Shown here: positions 1 through 7,608 of the stretch, piece by piece
How the letters are laid out: every line of letters starts with the position of its first letter
Numbering within the stretch: position 1 is the first letter of the stretch
DNA from: Flavobacteriaceae bacterium UBA7433
Lineage (GTDB): Bacteria; Bacteroidota; Bacteroidia; Flavobacteriales; Flavobacteriaceae
Direction: 5' to 3'
Length of the DNA stretch: 25,234 nt
Assembly (NCBI GenBank): GCA_002477565.1
Contig: DLQL01000040.1
Location: forward strand, 1,248-26,481
Position numbers and translations under genes: made by a program
Notes under the pieces: generated by a model
What the model saw: the letters and a program-made list of their open reading frames with translations, nothing else
Told to the model about the DNA's origin: nothing
The model's database searches: none

Positions 1-273
1 GAAAATGTGAATGGCAACAAAGCACATGTGCTTGCAGTGGAAAACACCAAGATCTATTACGACATAGAAACAGGCCTAAAAGTAAAAGGAGTCAGCAGTA
101 AAAACAAACTGGGCCGCTCTTTTGAACAGGAATTGTTTTTTTCAAAATACACCGCTGTCAAAGGGCTGAAATTTCCCTCAAGGCTACGCATCGTCGTTGG
201 CGGCAAAGAAATGGATTTTCAAGTACAAACACTCTCTTTGAACAACGGCGTAAACGCAGGAGATTTTCGCTGA
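1..273 (+). CDS. C-terminal fragment of a probable M16-peptidase-like protein (5' end outside window)
   Basis: The frame is open from the first base and ends at TGA 271-273, so only the last 90 residues are visible and the true start lies upstream. The fragment reads as a beta-rich segment with the pattern YYDIETGLKVK, then an aromatic-rich stretch (FFSKYTAVKGLKFPSR) and a tail LNNGVNAGDF. This pattern resembles the C-terminal LolA-like segment I associate with Bacteroidota M16 (insulinase-type) zinc peptidases and outer-membrane lipoprotein-sorting folds. The catalytic HxxEH region would be upstream and cannot be checked. An internal GTG at position 7 is unlikely to be a real start because the homologous pattern already runs through it. 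The next gene converges on it after about 40 bases. Confidence 0.5.
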   Translation, partial: ENVNGNKAHVLAVENTKIYYDIETGLKVKGVSSKNKLGRSFEQELFFSKYTAVKGLKFPSRLRIVVGGKEMDFQVQTLSLNNGVNAGDFR

Positions 274-315
274 TAACAACTTGCTCAAAACACCTGAACT
301 ATTAAAAAATTGGCC

Positions 316-1218
316 CTAAGTTACCGTTTTGGCCGGTCTTAAAAGTTCTTTTTTTGGTTTTTTGTTGACCAAATACACCCCTGCAAAAATGATGACAACA
401 GAAAACAATTGATACAAACTCAAACGCTCCCCATCCCACATGCCCCAAGCGACAGCAACTACCGTAATCAAATAAGTTACCGAGGAGGAAAATACGGGTG
501 AGGAAATCTGTACCAACCTGTTGAACAGTACCTTGGCCATAGCGGTACCGACAATTGCCAACAGCGAGACATAAAAAAGAGATTCACTGGCTTCGGAAGT
601 CCATACCAAGTCATTGAAAAAACCAGAAAAGACCAAAACCAACAAAGCCGGCAGCATCAAAACAGCAAAACAACCCACGGTGATACTCAGTGCATCGAGG
701 TCTGAGAGCTTTGTCTTGATCATGTTCAAACTGTAGGCATAGCCAATTGATGAAAGAAAGATAAGCAAGGCATATTCGTAGTGTTGATGCGGGTTGATTT
801 CAGCGCTTTTCACTATCAAAAGTAGCGTTCCCACCAAACCCACAAAAACTCCAAAAACTTGCCTTTTTGAAAAAGAAAAACCAAAAAAGGAAAAACCGAT
901 CAACATCGTAATCAGCGGAGTCAAAGAATTCAGTATGGCAGAAACTGAGCTATCGATTTGAGAAACAGCAAAAGCGAAAAAGAAGCCAGGAAAAAAAGTA
1001 GCTGTAAAAGCTACTAAAAAAAGGGGTTTCCAATGTTTTTTCTGAATGTGAACTATTTTTTTAGCCCCGACAAACATCAAAATACTACCGGCTATCAAAA
1101 TCCGAAAAGCACCAATTTCAATTGGAGACAAGCCCAAAAGGGCTTTTTTCATCAAGATAAAAGAACTTCCCCAAACAAAGGAGAGCAACAAGAGATAGGC
1201 CCATTTATTTTCTTTCAT
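316..1218 (-). CDS. EamA/DMT-family inner-membrane permease
   Basis: A 300-residue, strongly hydrophobic protein with about ten predicted membrane segments in two similar halves, as expected for the EamA (DUF6) drug/metabolite transporter family. The N-terminal half has the characteristic FVWGSSFILMKKAL and a later TPLITMLIGF; the second half has SSPVFSSSVTYLITVVAVAWG and a closing YQLFSVVIIFAGVYLV before a basic tail. It should export or import a small metabolite across the inner membrane; the substrate cannot be predicted. The start is placed at ATG 1218 because homologs begin close to the first helix; the frame continues to a TTG at 1299, but those 27 residues would overlap the divergent promoter region. 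It is transcribed away from the HMA lipoprotein gene. Confidence 0.88.
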   Translation of the reverse strand: MKENKWAYLLLLSFVWGSSFILMKKALLGLSPIEIGAFRILIAGSILMFVGAKKIVHIQKKHWKPLFLVAFTATFFPGFFFAFAVSQIDSSVSAILNSLTPLITMLIGFSFFGFSFSKRQVFGVFVGLVGTLLLIVKSAEINPHQHYEYALLIFLSSIGYAYSLNMIKTKLSDLDALSITVGCFAVLMLPALLVLVFSGFFNDLVWTSEASESLFYVSLLAIVGTAMAKVLFNRLVQISSPVFSSSVTYLITVVAVAWGMWDGERLSLYQLFSVVIIFAGVYLVNKKPKKELLRPAKTVT

Positions 1219-1281
1219 GCTTTTCGTGTTAAAGTACCTACAAAAATGGAACAAGTTTTCGGATTGTAAGAAAAATCTACA

Positions 1282-1289
1282 TAAATTTG
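1282..1289 (+). promoter_or_regulatory. Bacteroidota -7 box (TAAATTTG) for the HMA lipoprotein
   Basis: TAAATTTG matches the Bacteroidota TAnnTTTG consensus and lies 21 bases before ATG 1311. Transcription would begin near 1296, leaving a very short leader. This supports ATG 1311 over the in-frame TTG at 1287, which would sit inside the promoter. No clear -33 TTTG is visible. Confidence 0.5.
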
Positions 1290-1310
1290 CTCTATACAAC
1301 TATAAAGCAT

Positions 1311-1664
1311 ATGAAACGATCTATTACAACCTTTGCCTGTGCAGCCATACTCGCCTTTACAGTTTCCTGCAAACAAAGTACCGAAAAAACAAAAACAGAA
1401 CAGACAACTCAAAAACAGCGTCTTAAAAAAATAGCCCTTCAAATCGAAGGCATGACTTGTCAAATTGGCTGTGCCAAAACCATCGAGTCCCGACTTTCAA
1501 AAACACCTGGAATCGAATCTGCTGCCGTCTCTTTTGAAAAGCGCTTGGGAGAAATCATCTTCGACACCAACCAGATTTCCGAATCTGAAATTTCTGAAAA
1601 AATAAGCAGTATTGGCGATGGGAATACGTATCTTGTAGTTGCTATTAACAATTTAGAACTTTAA
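1311..1664 (+). CDS. Lipoprotein with a heavy-metal-associated (HMA) domain
   Basis: A 117-residue protein. Residues 1-19 form a lipoprotein signal peptide with lipobox TVSC (lipidated C20). A charged, Gln/Thr-rich linker follows to about residue 37. Residues 38-113 form an HMA ferredoxin-like fold with the metal loop GMTCQIGC (C50 and C54). The loop is CxxxC, not the textbook CxxC; I recall this CxIGC form from flavobacterial HMA proteins. HMA domains bind Cu(I) or other soft metals; here the domain would be membrane-anchored and outside the cytoplasm. The gene is followed after 3 bases by another Cys-rich lipoprotein, so the two are probably one transcript ending at the terminator at 1956. 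The metal and partner are not known. Confidence 0.85.
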   Translation: MKRSITTFACAAILAFTVSCKQSTEKTKTEQTTQKQRLKKIALQIEGMTCQIGCAKTIESRLSKTPGIESAAVSFEKRLGEIIFDTNQISESEISEKISSIGDGNTYLVVAINNLEL

Positions 1665-1667
1665 AAA

Positions 1668-1925
1668 ATGAAGATCGCTGTAAACCTTTTCATCCTTGTT
1701 TTCTTAGCAACTGCAAGTGTCGCTTGTAAAGACAGTAAAAAACCCTTAACAAAAGAAACCAAAACCGAGCTTGTCGATTCTTCCCAGCCCGATTTAAAAA
1801 AAGCTTGTTGTGCAGCCAAAGAAGCCAATGCCACTCCAAAAAAATGCAGTAAAGACTTTACCAAAAGTGCGACTGCTACTTCGGAATGCAAATTAAAATG
1901 CGAAAAAGCAAAGAAAGAAAACTGA
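1668..1925 (+). CDS. Small cysteine-rich lipoprotein of unknown function
   Basis: 85 residues with a signal peptide ending in the lipobox SVAC (lipidated C20). The mature part is Lys-rich and polar with no predicted fold, and carries five further cysteines: the pair C47-C48, C60, and C74-x3-C78. I do not recognise a family. Its position 3 bases after the HMA lipoprotein gene and its similar signal peptide suggest joint expression and perhaps joint handling of a thiophilic metal such as copper; this is inference from context and cysteine content only. A strong terminator follows 30 bases after the stop. Confidence 0.7.
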   Translation: MKIAVNLFILVFLATASVACKDSKKPLTKETKTELVDSSQPDLKKACCAAKEANATPKKCSKDFTKSATATSECKLKCEKAKKEN

Positions 1926-1955
1926 AAACCTCTCAAATGCCAATCCATGCATTGT

Positions 1956-1985
1956 AACACCTGTTTCAAAACAGGTGTTTTTTTT
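1956..1985 (+). terminator. Rho-independent terminator after the HMA/Cys-rich lipoprotein pair
   Basis: An inverted repeat AACACCTGTT / AACAGGTGTT with a 4-base loop (TCAA) is followed by an unbroken T run through 1985. It closes the two-gene unit and separates it from the convergent hydrolase gene ending at 2011. Confidence 0.85.
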
Positions 1986-2010
1986 GAAAAAAATCATTGA
2001 TTGGAACCGA

Positions 2011-2790
2011 TCAGATATCAAAACTATTGACAAAATCAATGGATTGATCATTGAAAACTTGCGGCTGTTCGACATTCACTACATGTCCACAATTTGGAAT
2101 CACAAACAATTGTGAAGACCTGTGGTGCTGGACTAGTTTTGCAATACTCGGCAAAAACATATGGTCTTCTTGCCCCATAATGTAAAGGGTGGGCAACCCA
2201 CAATCTCGAATTCTAAAAAGGGCCAATATGGGATTGACCTCAGACACCAAAGAGAACCATCTTTTGAACTCTTTTTGACAGAGCTTTTTTGCCTCGTTGA
2301 TAAACAAACTTCGGGAGGCTTTGTGGTGTTTTCTGGGCATAATGACGTATGCAAAAAAACGGTAGAGCATAAGATAAGGAACCACAGACTTTAACAAAAC
2401 ACCCAAGCGCATCAAAAATTGCCCGCTCAAATTGAGCTTCATCACAGCACCTCCCATCACCAAACTTGACACTTTTTGAGGATGCTTTTCAGCGATTTCC
2501 CGAATCACAATTGTACCCAAAGAAATTCCGATAAAATGCGCCTTTTCTATTTGCAAATAATCGAGTACCTGCAAGACCTCTTTCGCAATCATATCAAAAG
2601 TATAGCGCTTTACCATAGTTGCGTAATGCTTTGACTTTCCATGCCCCCTCAGGTCGACCAACAGCACATTGAACTGCTTTCTAAACGCTCGCACCTGTGC
2701 AAACCAGATGGCACTGCTCCCCCCGGCTCCGTGGACAAACACGACCCATTGGTCACTCGTTGGATGCAGGTGAGAACTGTGATGAAGCAT
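2011..2790 (-). CDS. Alpha/beta hydrolase
   Basis: 259 residues with the full alpha/beta-hydrolase signature: oxyanion-region FVHGAGG (H20-G24), the strand-loop VDLRGHGKS (D46-S53), nucleophile elbow GISLG (S90), acid D209 in MGQEDHMF, and catalytic H236 in NCGHVVNVEQP. The layout fits esterase, haloperoxidase or MhpC/BioH-type enzymes; the substrate cannot be told. There is no signal peptide, so it is probably cytoplasmic. The cap region (about 115-185) is rich in hydrophobic and basic residues. ATG 2790 is chosen because a -7 box lies at 2807-2814, upstream of it but downstream of the more distal in-frame TTG at 2826. Confidence 0.88.
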   Translation of the reverse strand: MLHHSSHLHPTSDQWVVFVHGAGGSSAIWFAQVRAFRKQFNVLLVDLRGHGKSKHYATMVKRYTFDMIAKEVLQVLDYLQIEKAHFIGISLGTIVIREIAEKHPQKVSSLVMGGAVMKLNLSGQFLMRLGVLLKSVVPYLMLYRFFAYVIMPRKHHKASRSLFINEAKKLCQKEFKRWFSLVSEVNPILALFRIRDCGLPTLYIMGQEDHMFLPSIAKLVQHHRSSQLFVIPNCGHVVNVEQPQVFNDQSIDFVNSFDI

Positions 2791-2806
2791 TGAAACGATT
2801 TTTTTA

Positions 2807-2814
2807 CAAAGATA
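2807..2814 (-). promoter_or_regulatory. -7 box (TATCTTTG on the minus strand) for the alpha/beta hydrolase
   Basis: CAAAGATA on the plus strand reads TATCTTTG on the minus strand, matching TAnnTTTG. Transcription would start about 10 bases before ATG 2790, giving a very short leader. The same octamer occurs divergently at 2871-2878. Confidence 0.5.
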
Positions 2815-2870
2815 ATGCAAAAACACACGCGCTTTTCGATTCGTTTTAGAGGTCTTAAAAATTTATGAAG

Positions 2871-2878
2871 TATCTTTG
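2871..2878 (+). promoter_or_regulatory. -7 box (TATCTTTG) for ctaA
   Basis: TATCTTTG matches TAnnTTTG and would give a leader of roughly 65 bases before ATG 2952. It faces away from an identical box at 2807-2814, so the interval 2791-2951 is a divergent promoter region. No clear -33 element was found. Confidence 0.5.
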
Positions 2879-2951
2879 CAAAAGAAAATTAGCTTTGGTT
2901 TTCAAAGCTTGAAATCCTCGCAATGCGCGCTCTTAAAGAACAAGAACTCTT

Positions 2952-3983
2952 ATGAAAAAACATTTCAAACTCATCGTTAAAACGGCGTTGATTTCCGTTT
3001 ATGTCATTTTTTTGGCTGGCTCCATCGTGCGAATGACGGGTTCTGGCATGGGCTGTCCTGATTGGCCAAAATGCTTTGGATATTACATCCCTCCAACTGA
3101 CGAAGCTCAATTGCGCTGGAAAGCAAATACTGCCTACAACGAAGGAACACTCATCGTTCTCGACGAGACTCTCTATGTGGCCAACAGCGATTTGCAAACG
3201 GAGTTGGAATGGAAACCTACAAATTGGAGTCCTTACACCAAACACGAATACGCAATATTCAATGTATACCACACATGGACGGAATACATCAACCGTTTGG
3301 CCTCGGTGGTTTCTGGATTGATTTTCTTGTTTTTGATAGCGGTTTCGTTGAAATTTTGGAAAGAAAAAAAGGGAATTACACTGCTCTCATTCGGAGCATT
3401 TTTCATGATGCTTTTCGAAGCCTGGCTGGGTAAGACTGTTGTAGATTCTGTCTTGGAACCTTGGATCATTACGGTTCATATGCTTGTAGGATTGCTGATC
3501 ATCGCCGTGCTTCTGCAAATCTTAGCATGGATGTCTTCCGAAGAAAAAAGAGCCATCAAGTTTGACAAGACATTTCACAAATTGCTCCTACTATCCACTC
3601 TTTTTTCGGTGATTCAAATCGCCATGGGTACGCAAGTAAGACAGTTTGTAGACGAACAAGTGCGGTTGTTTGGATTTGAAAGCAAACAAATGAGTCTGTA
3701 CAACCCCAACCTCAATTTTTACATCCACCGTTCGTTTACCATTGCCATTGTATTGGTCAACTTCTTGATCTTTTACAAAAATGAGACCTTGCAACTGGGA
3801 TTTAAAATTCCCAAATGGATTTTGGGCTTGCTGCTGCTAGAAGCGCTTACGGGCATCTTGATGTACTACAGTGATTTCCCTTTTGGCACCCAGGCCGTAC
3901 ATTTGATGTCAGGTGCGTTGTTGTTTGGACTACAGTTTTATTTGGTTTTGATGCACCGAGGATTGAAAGACGAAAGCCTGTAA
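2952..3983 (+). CDS. ctaA: Heme A synthase (COX15/CtaA family)
   Basis: A 343-residue inner-membrane protein with about eight hydrophobic segments. It hydroxylates the C8 methyl of heme O in two steps to make heme A for cytochrome c oxidase. The four heme-ligand histidines expected of the family are visible: H107 (YHTWTEYINRL), H176 (TVHMLVGLL), H259 (IHRSFTI) and H317 (AVHLMSGALL). The N-terminal motif GSIVRMTGSGMGCPDWPKC supplies the conserved cysteine pair C35/C41. A periplasmic insert of about 50 residues (50-100) precedes the first histidine. No heme O synthase or oxidase gene is adjacent in this window. The gene converges on gldD with only 6 bases between the stop codons. Confidence 0.95.
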   Translation: MKKHFKLIVKTALISVYVIFLAGSIVRMTGSGMGCPDWPKCFGYYIPPTDEAQLRWKANTAYNEGTLIVLDETLYVANSDLQTELEWKPTNWSPYTKHEYAIFNVYHTWTEYINRLASVVSGLIFLFLIAVSLKFWKEKKGITLLSFGAFFMMLFEAWLGKTVVDSVLEPWIITVHMLVGLLIIAVLLQILAWMSSEEKRAIKFDKTFHKLLLLSTLFSVIQIAMGTQVRQFVDEQVRLFGFESKQMSLYNPNLNFYIHRSFTIAIVLVNFLIFYKNETLQLGFKIPKWILGLLLLEALTGILMYYSDFPFGTQAVHLMSGALLFGLQFYLVLMHRGLKDESL

Positions 3984-3989
3984 AAAGAA

Positions 3990-4598
3990 TTAGTTTTTCC
4001 ACTCCAACGTCTCCATCAGGTGTACAATGTCTTTCTTCAAGTGATGTACCGCAGGTAAAATGGAATCGTAATTGGGCTTTGCATAAAAATACAGGGCTCC
4101 TGTAAGAAAGTTGTTCGTTGAGTCTGTCGCGTGAAACTGAATTTGAGTGGCGGCATTTCCAAAGACCTCAAACACCCTTCCGTATACTTTGGAAACTGGG
4201 TTTTCATAAGGCAATGATTGAATGTCATCTGCTTTGATCATGTGTTTAAAGGTCAGTTTTTCTGCATCTACAAACAAGGCCCTTAAATTTTCTTTTACCG
4301 GCCGATAGGTCAAAACGAGGGTTGCCTTCATATCGGGATAGTAAAGATCTGCCCAATCGTTTTTTTTTTGAATGATTACAGCACGCCCCGCATATTCAAA
4401 CTGATAGGGACTCTTTGTCTCCAAAACCTTGTACTCCGCGTTGGGGTAATCCAAACGCATGTATGAGCTGGGTTTGGGCAAGGGACTGTCTCCACAAGAA
4501 AGCAACAAAAGAAGGGCCCCAACTCGCACTACTGCATTTTTCGGAAGTACCTTCCTTTGTGTTGGTTGGTTTTTCAAAAGTTTGTACCGTTTTTTCAT
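3990..4598 (-). CDS. gldD: Gliding motility lipoprotein GldD
   Basis: 202 residues. A basic N-region is followed by a hydrophobic core and lipobox LLSC (lipidated C35). The mature protein opens with the GldD hallmark PKPSSYMRLDYP and ends with a segment containing GRVFEVFGNAATQIQF, NNFLTGALYFYAKPNYDS and a C-terminal helix. GldD is an essential gliding lipoprotein of Flavobacterium johnsoniae, linked to the GldK-N type IX secretion/gliding machinery, although its exact role is unresolved. The start is fixed by translational coupling: its ATG (4596-4598) overlaps the gldE stop in ATGA. The basic N-region before the hydrophobic core is longer (about 25 residues) than is usual for such signal peptides. 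Confidence 0.93.
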   Translation of the reverse strand: MKKRYKLLKNQPTQRKVLPKNAVVRVGALLLLLSCGDSPLPKPSSYMRLDYPNAEYKVLETKSPYQFEYAGRAVIIQKKNDWADLYYPDMKATLVLTYRPVKENLRALFVDAEKLTFKHMIKADDIQSLPYENPVSKVYGRVFEVFGNAATQIQFHATDSTNNFLTGALYFYAKPNYDSILPAVHHLKKDIVHLMETLEWKN

Positions 4599-5893
4599 TG
4601 GAGCAAGGTGACTTTTAGTTGTTTGATGCGCTTTCTATCGACAGCTTCTACAGTAAAAACGAAGGCTTCAAAATTTATTTTTTCGAATTTCTTTGGGAAT
4701 TTACCAGATATTTCTAGAATAAACCCCGCCAATGTTTCGGCTTCACCTTTGTGGAGCTCAAAATTTTTCGGGGCGATGTCTAAGACTCTGTAAAAATCTT
4801 TCAAAGCTGTTTTCCCTTCAAAAACATAGTTGTTGGCATCCAACTTGGAGTAAACCAAATCGTCACTGTCAAACTCATCACTGATGTCACCTACAATTTC
4901 TTCGATGACATCTTCCAAGGTCACCAAGCCACTCGTTCCTCCATACTCGTCAACGACAATTGCCAAATGGTTTTTTTTCTCTTGAAAATCGATCAACAAA
5001 TCGTCGAGTTTCTTGTTTTCTGGAACAAAATAGGGAGCCCTGACCAAGGCCTGCCAATTGAATTCTGTTTTGGTCAGATGTGGCAACAAATCTTTGGCGT
5101 ACAAAACCCCAATCACCTCATCAATGTTTTCGTGATAGACCGGGTTTCTTGAAAATCCATTGGAAATGATTTTGCTCAAAACCTCTGGGAAAGAGGCATC
5201 GTCAGGAATGGCAAAAATATCAATACGCGGTTTCATGACTTGTACTGTTTCTGTATTTCCAAAAGCGACAATTCCCTCTAAAATATTCTTTTCGTCCTTG
5301 GTGGTGGCATTGTCAGCGGTCAATTCCAAGGCTTGTGAGAGTTTTTCGACGGAGAAATCGTTGTCTTTCTTTCCCAAACGTCTTTCCACAACTCCCGTCA
5401 AACCCGTCAGCAAATAGCTTACAGGTGACAACAAACGGTTTAAATAAACGACAGGATTCGCCATAAACAACGCGAAAGGGATGGAGTTACGGGTTGCATA
5501 GACCTTTGGCAACACCTCTCCAAAGAGCAAAATCAAAAAGGTGATCAAGACCACTTCTATCAAAAACCGAATTCCAGCCTCCAAATTTTCAAAAAAATAT
5601 GTGCCCAATACAGCAAACAAAAGCACAATCAAAATATTGATGAAGTTGTTTGCAATCAAGATGGTCGCCAATAATTTTTTGGGCTTGTTGAGCAAGCTGA
5701 GTACCCGATCACCAGCGGGGCTGTGTTCTTTAGACAAAAGGTCTAAATCTGTTTTAGACAGCGAAAAAAAAGCAATTTCAGTACCGGAAATCATCGCGGA
5801 ACAAAACAAGAGAAAAACAAGTGCAATCGATTCTGTAAAGACCACCCAATTGAAAAAGGTTGGCAAAAGTATTCGGATAGGTTCTATGTCCAC
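4595..5893 (-). CDS. gldE: Gliding motility-associated protein GldE (CNNM/CBS-pair membrane protein)
   Basis: 432 residues in the hemolysin C/CorC-like architecture: DUF21/CNNM membrane region (about 15-195, with SAMISGTEIAFFSLSKTDLDLL as its opening helix), a CBS pair (about 215-340, with MKPRIDIFAIPDD and the NHLAIVVDEYGGTSGLVTLEDVIEEIVGDI signature), and a C-terminal CorC/HlyC domain (about 350-430). GldE partially overlaps GldD in function in F. johnsoniae genetics and sits next to it there too. The start is GTG 5893; codons further upstream run into an in-frame TAA within five codons. It follows ssb by 24 bases and overlaps gldD by 4 bases, so all three are probably one transcript. Confidence 0.92.
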   Translation of the reverse strand: MDIEPIRILLPTFFNWVVFTESIALVFLLFCSAMISGTEIAFFSLSKTDLDLLSKEHSPAGDRVLSLLNKPKKLLATILIANNFINILIVLLFAVLGTYFFENLEAGIRFLIEVVLITFLILLFGEVLPKVYATRNSIPFALFMANPVVYLNRLLSPVSYLLTGLTGVVERRLGKKDNDFSVEKLSQALELTADNATTKDEKNILEGIVAFGNTETVQVMKPRIDIFAIPDDASFPEVLSKIISNGFSRNPVYHENIDEVIGVLYAKDLLPHLTKTEFNWQALVRAPYFVPENKKLDDLLIDFQEKKNHLAIVVDEYGGTSGLVTLEDVIEEIVGDISDEFDSDDLVYSKLDANNYVFEGKTALKDFYRVLDIAPKNFELHKGEAETLAGFILEISGKFPKKFEKINFEAFVFTVEAVDRKRIKQLKVTLLQ

Positions 5894-5917
5894 TATTTTG
5901 AAGTATTATTTTAAAGA

Positions 5918-6334
5918 TTAGAAAGGAAAATCACCTTCGAGGTCTTTTGTTGGCATCTCTTTTTGACCTTTCGAAGCTGCCTCAGCATTGTCATTCGATG
6001 CTTTTGTAGACAAAAATGTCAAATCGAAAACGTGAATTTCAGTCGAACTGCGTTTTACACCCTCTTGCTCCCATTGTCGGGTTTTGATGCGGCCTTCACA
6101 GTATATTTTATCTCCTTTTGTAAGATATTTTTCACATATTTCAGCGAGTTTATTTTTTACGACGATGGCATGCCATTCTACCGATGTTGTTTTTTCACCC
6201 GTTTGTTTGTTGGTATACGTCTCGTTCGTGGCAATTGGAAAGCGACCGATGGCATTGCCTCCTTCAAAATAATGCACTTTTACAAAATCTCCCAAATGTC
6301 CAATCAGCATTACTTTGTTCAATGTCCCTGCCAT
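5918..6334 (-). CDS. ssb: Single-stranded DNA-binding protein
   Basis: 138 residues. An OB-fold (about 1-108) opens with AGTLNKVMLIGHLGD and contains the typical EWHAIVVKNKLAEICEKYLTKGDKIYCEGRIKTRQW. A short acidic linker leads to the tip GDFPF, the conserved C-terminal peptide that recruits repair and replication partners. The protein coats ssDNA during replication, recombination and repair. ATG 6334 begins exactly at the family N-terminus; the 19 extra residues upstream to 6391 are hydrophobic, unlike SSB. It lies between mutY and gldE, all on the same strand. Confidence 0.95.
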   Translation of the reverse strand: MAGTLNKVMLIGHLGDFVKVHYFEGGNAIGRFPIATNETYTNKQTGEKTTSVEWHAIVVKNKLAEICEKYLTKGDKIYCEGRIKTRQWEQEGVKRSSTEIHVFDLTFLSTKASNDNAEAASKGQKEMPTKDLEGDFPF

Positions 6335-6339
6335 AAAAT

Positions 6340-6347
6340 CAAAATTA
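6340..6347 (-). promoter_or_regulatory. Possible -7 box (TAATTTTG on the minus strand) for ssb-gldE-gldD
   Basis: CAAAATTA on the plus strand reads TAATTTTG on the minus strand. It sits only 5 bases upstream of the ssb ATG, so the transcript would start at or next to the start codon. It may be a chance match. Confidence 0.3.
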
Positions 6348-6411
6348 CTGAAAAAATACGAAAGTGAAGACAACAAAAAAAGGAAAGGCAAAAAACTGAC
6401 TTTCTTTTCCG

Positions 6412-6431
6412 AGCAGTCGGTGCGACCTGCT
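6412..6431. other. Hairpin at the end of mutY
   Basis: AGCAGTCG pairs with CGACCTGCT (one bulged base, loop GTG) immediately after the mutY stop codon. No T run follows directly on either strand, so it is a weak terminator candidate, a processing site, or chance. If it terminates mutY, ssb would depend on its own promoter. Confidence 0.35.
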
Positions 6432-6432
6432 G

Positions 6433-7479
6433 TTACTGAAAATCATGAATTTCTAAAAATTTATGAATCAAACGAGGTACCGGGAGTGCATCAAGGGCAT
6501 CGATAGAAATCAGCTGGTGTTTGAAATGTTCTGTTCGCACCAACCAAAATTGGACGTAAAGGTGTTGGTGTGAGAGTTTGTGTACCCATTCTTTTGGATT
6601 GAAGAGGCGCAAGGTGGCGGAAGGATCCGGAACCAAGTCGAGGTATGTTTGGTGCTCTATGAGCTCTTGAACTTCAAGTGTTTCTGAAGCTTCAATCAAG
6701 GGAAATTGATACAAGTTCTCCCAAATCCCTTTGCCTGTCCTTTGTTCAACTAAGGTTTTCTGATCGGATGTCTGCAGAACTATAAAATTAAAGTACCGCT
6801 TGCGCACCTTGATTTTTTTTTCTTTGACAGGGAGTACCGCTGTCAGCTTTTTTCCAAAAGCCACGCAACTGGATTGCAAAGGGCAAGAACTGCACAAGGG
6901 GCGCTGTGGCTTGCACTGCAAAGCACCAAAATCCATGATTGCTTGGTTGTGTTGACCGGGATTAGAAATACCCATCACCTGTTGCGCCAAAGCCTTGAAA
7001 TCTTTGACTCCTTTGCTAGAATTGATGGGGGTGTCGATTCCAAAATACCGAGACAAGACACGGTATACGTTTCCATCGACAACGGCTGTGGGCGCACCAA
7101 AAGAAATGGAAGCTATAGCAGATGCGGTATAGTCTCCCACCCCTTTTAGCGCCAACAAGTCCTTGAAGGTTGACGGAAAAACACCTTTCAATTCACTGGC
7201 AATAAATCGGGCAGAAAAATGAAGATTTCGAGCCCTTGAATAATACCCCAACCCTTGCCAAAGTTTCAACACCTGCTCCTCTGAGGCTTTCGCCAAATCG
7301 AAGACCGTAGGAAAGGCTTCTAAAAAACGTTCGTAGTACGAGATGCCTTGAGCTACACGAGTTTGCTGTAAAATAATTTCAGAAAGCCACACGGCGTATG
7401 GGTCACGAACCTTTCTCCAAGGCAAATCCCTGTTTTTTGATAAATACCACACTTCTAAGACATTAGAAAAACCTTCCAT
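6433..7479 (-). CDS. mutY: Adenine DNA glycosylase MutY
   Basis: 348 residues. It removes adenine mispaired with 8-oxoguanine or guanine. The catalytic Glu is E34 in WLSEIILQQTRV. The helix-hairpin-helix is KGVGDYTASAIAS (about 112-124), with the catalytic Asp D135 in VVDGNVYRVLSR. The [4Fe-4S] cluster ligands C189-x6-C196-x2-C199-x5-C205 are complete. A C-terminal NUDIX-like domain (about 225-345) recognises 8-oxoG. ATG 7479 is used; an in-frame TTG at 7497 would add only six residues. It is the first gene of the leftward cluster with ssb, gldE and gldD, and diverges from HU. Confidence 0.95.
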   Translation of the reverse strand: MEGFSNVLEVWYLSKNRDLPWRKVRDPYAVWLSEIILQQTRVAQGISYYERFLEAFPTVFDLAKASEEQVLKLWQGLGYYSRARNLHFSARFIASELKGVFPSTFKDLLALKGVGDYTASAIASISFGAPTAVVDGNVYRVLSRYFGIDTPINSSKGVKDFKALAQQVMGISNPGQHNQAIMDFGALQCKPQRPLCSSCPLQSSCVAFGKKLTAVLPVKEKKIKVRKRYFNFIVLQTSDQKTLVEQRTGKGIWENLYQFPLIEASETLEVQELIEHQTYLDLVPDPSATLRLFNPKEWVHKLSHQHLYVQFWLVRTEHFKHQLISIDALDALPVPRLIHKFLEIHDFQ

Positions 7480-7559
7480 CAAATTCTGTTTTTGCAATAT
7501 TACGTTATTTATTACATTAAATTTTAATGAATTAGCTTTTCAAAATTGATAAATTATCG

Positions 7560-7567
7560 TATGTTTG
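7560..7567 (+). promoter_or_regulatory. -7 box (TATGTTTG) for the HU gene
   Basis: TATGTTTG matches TAnnTTTG, 41 bases before ATG 7609, in an AT-rich intergenic region shared with the divergent mutY gene. The expected -33 position holds no clean TTTG. Confidence 0.55.
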
Positions 7568-7608
7568 CACGCTTAAAATTCACAACAAACAACAGAAAAT
7601 AAAATCAA

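Noticed and set aside
1215..1463. Cys-rich minus-strand frame opposite the HMA lipoprotein
   Set aside because: It overlaps the signal peptide and HMA domain of a clear gene on the plus strand and has no independent support.
5541..5921. 126-codon plus-strand frame opposite gldE
   Set aside because: Complement of the conserved membrane region of gldE; its amino-acid pattern is low in complexity and rich in Lys and Ser, as expected for a shadow.
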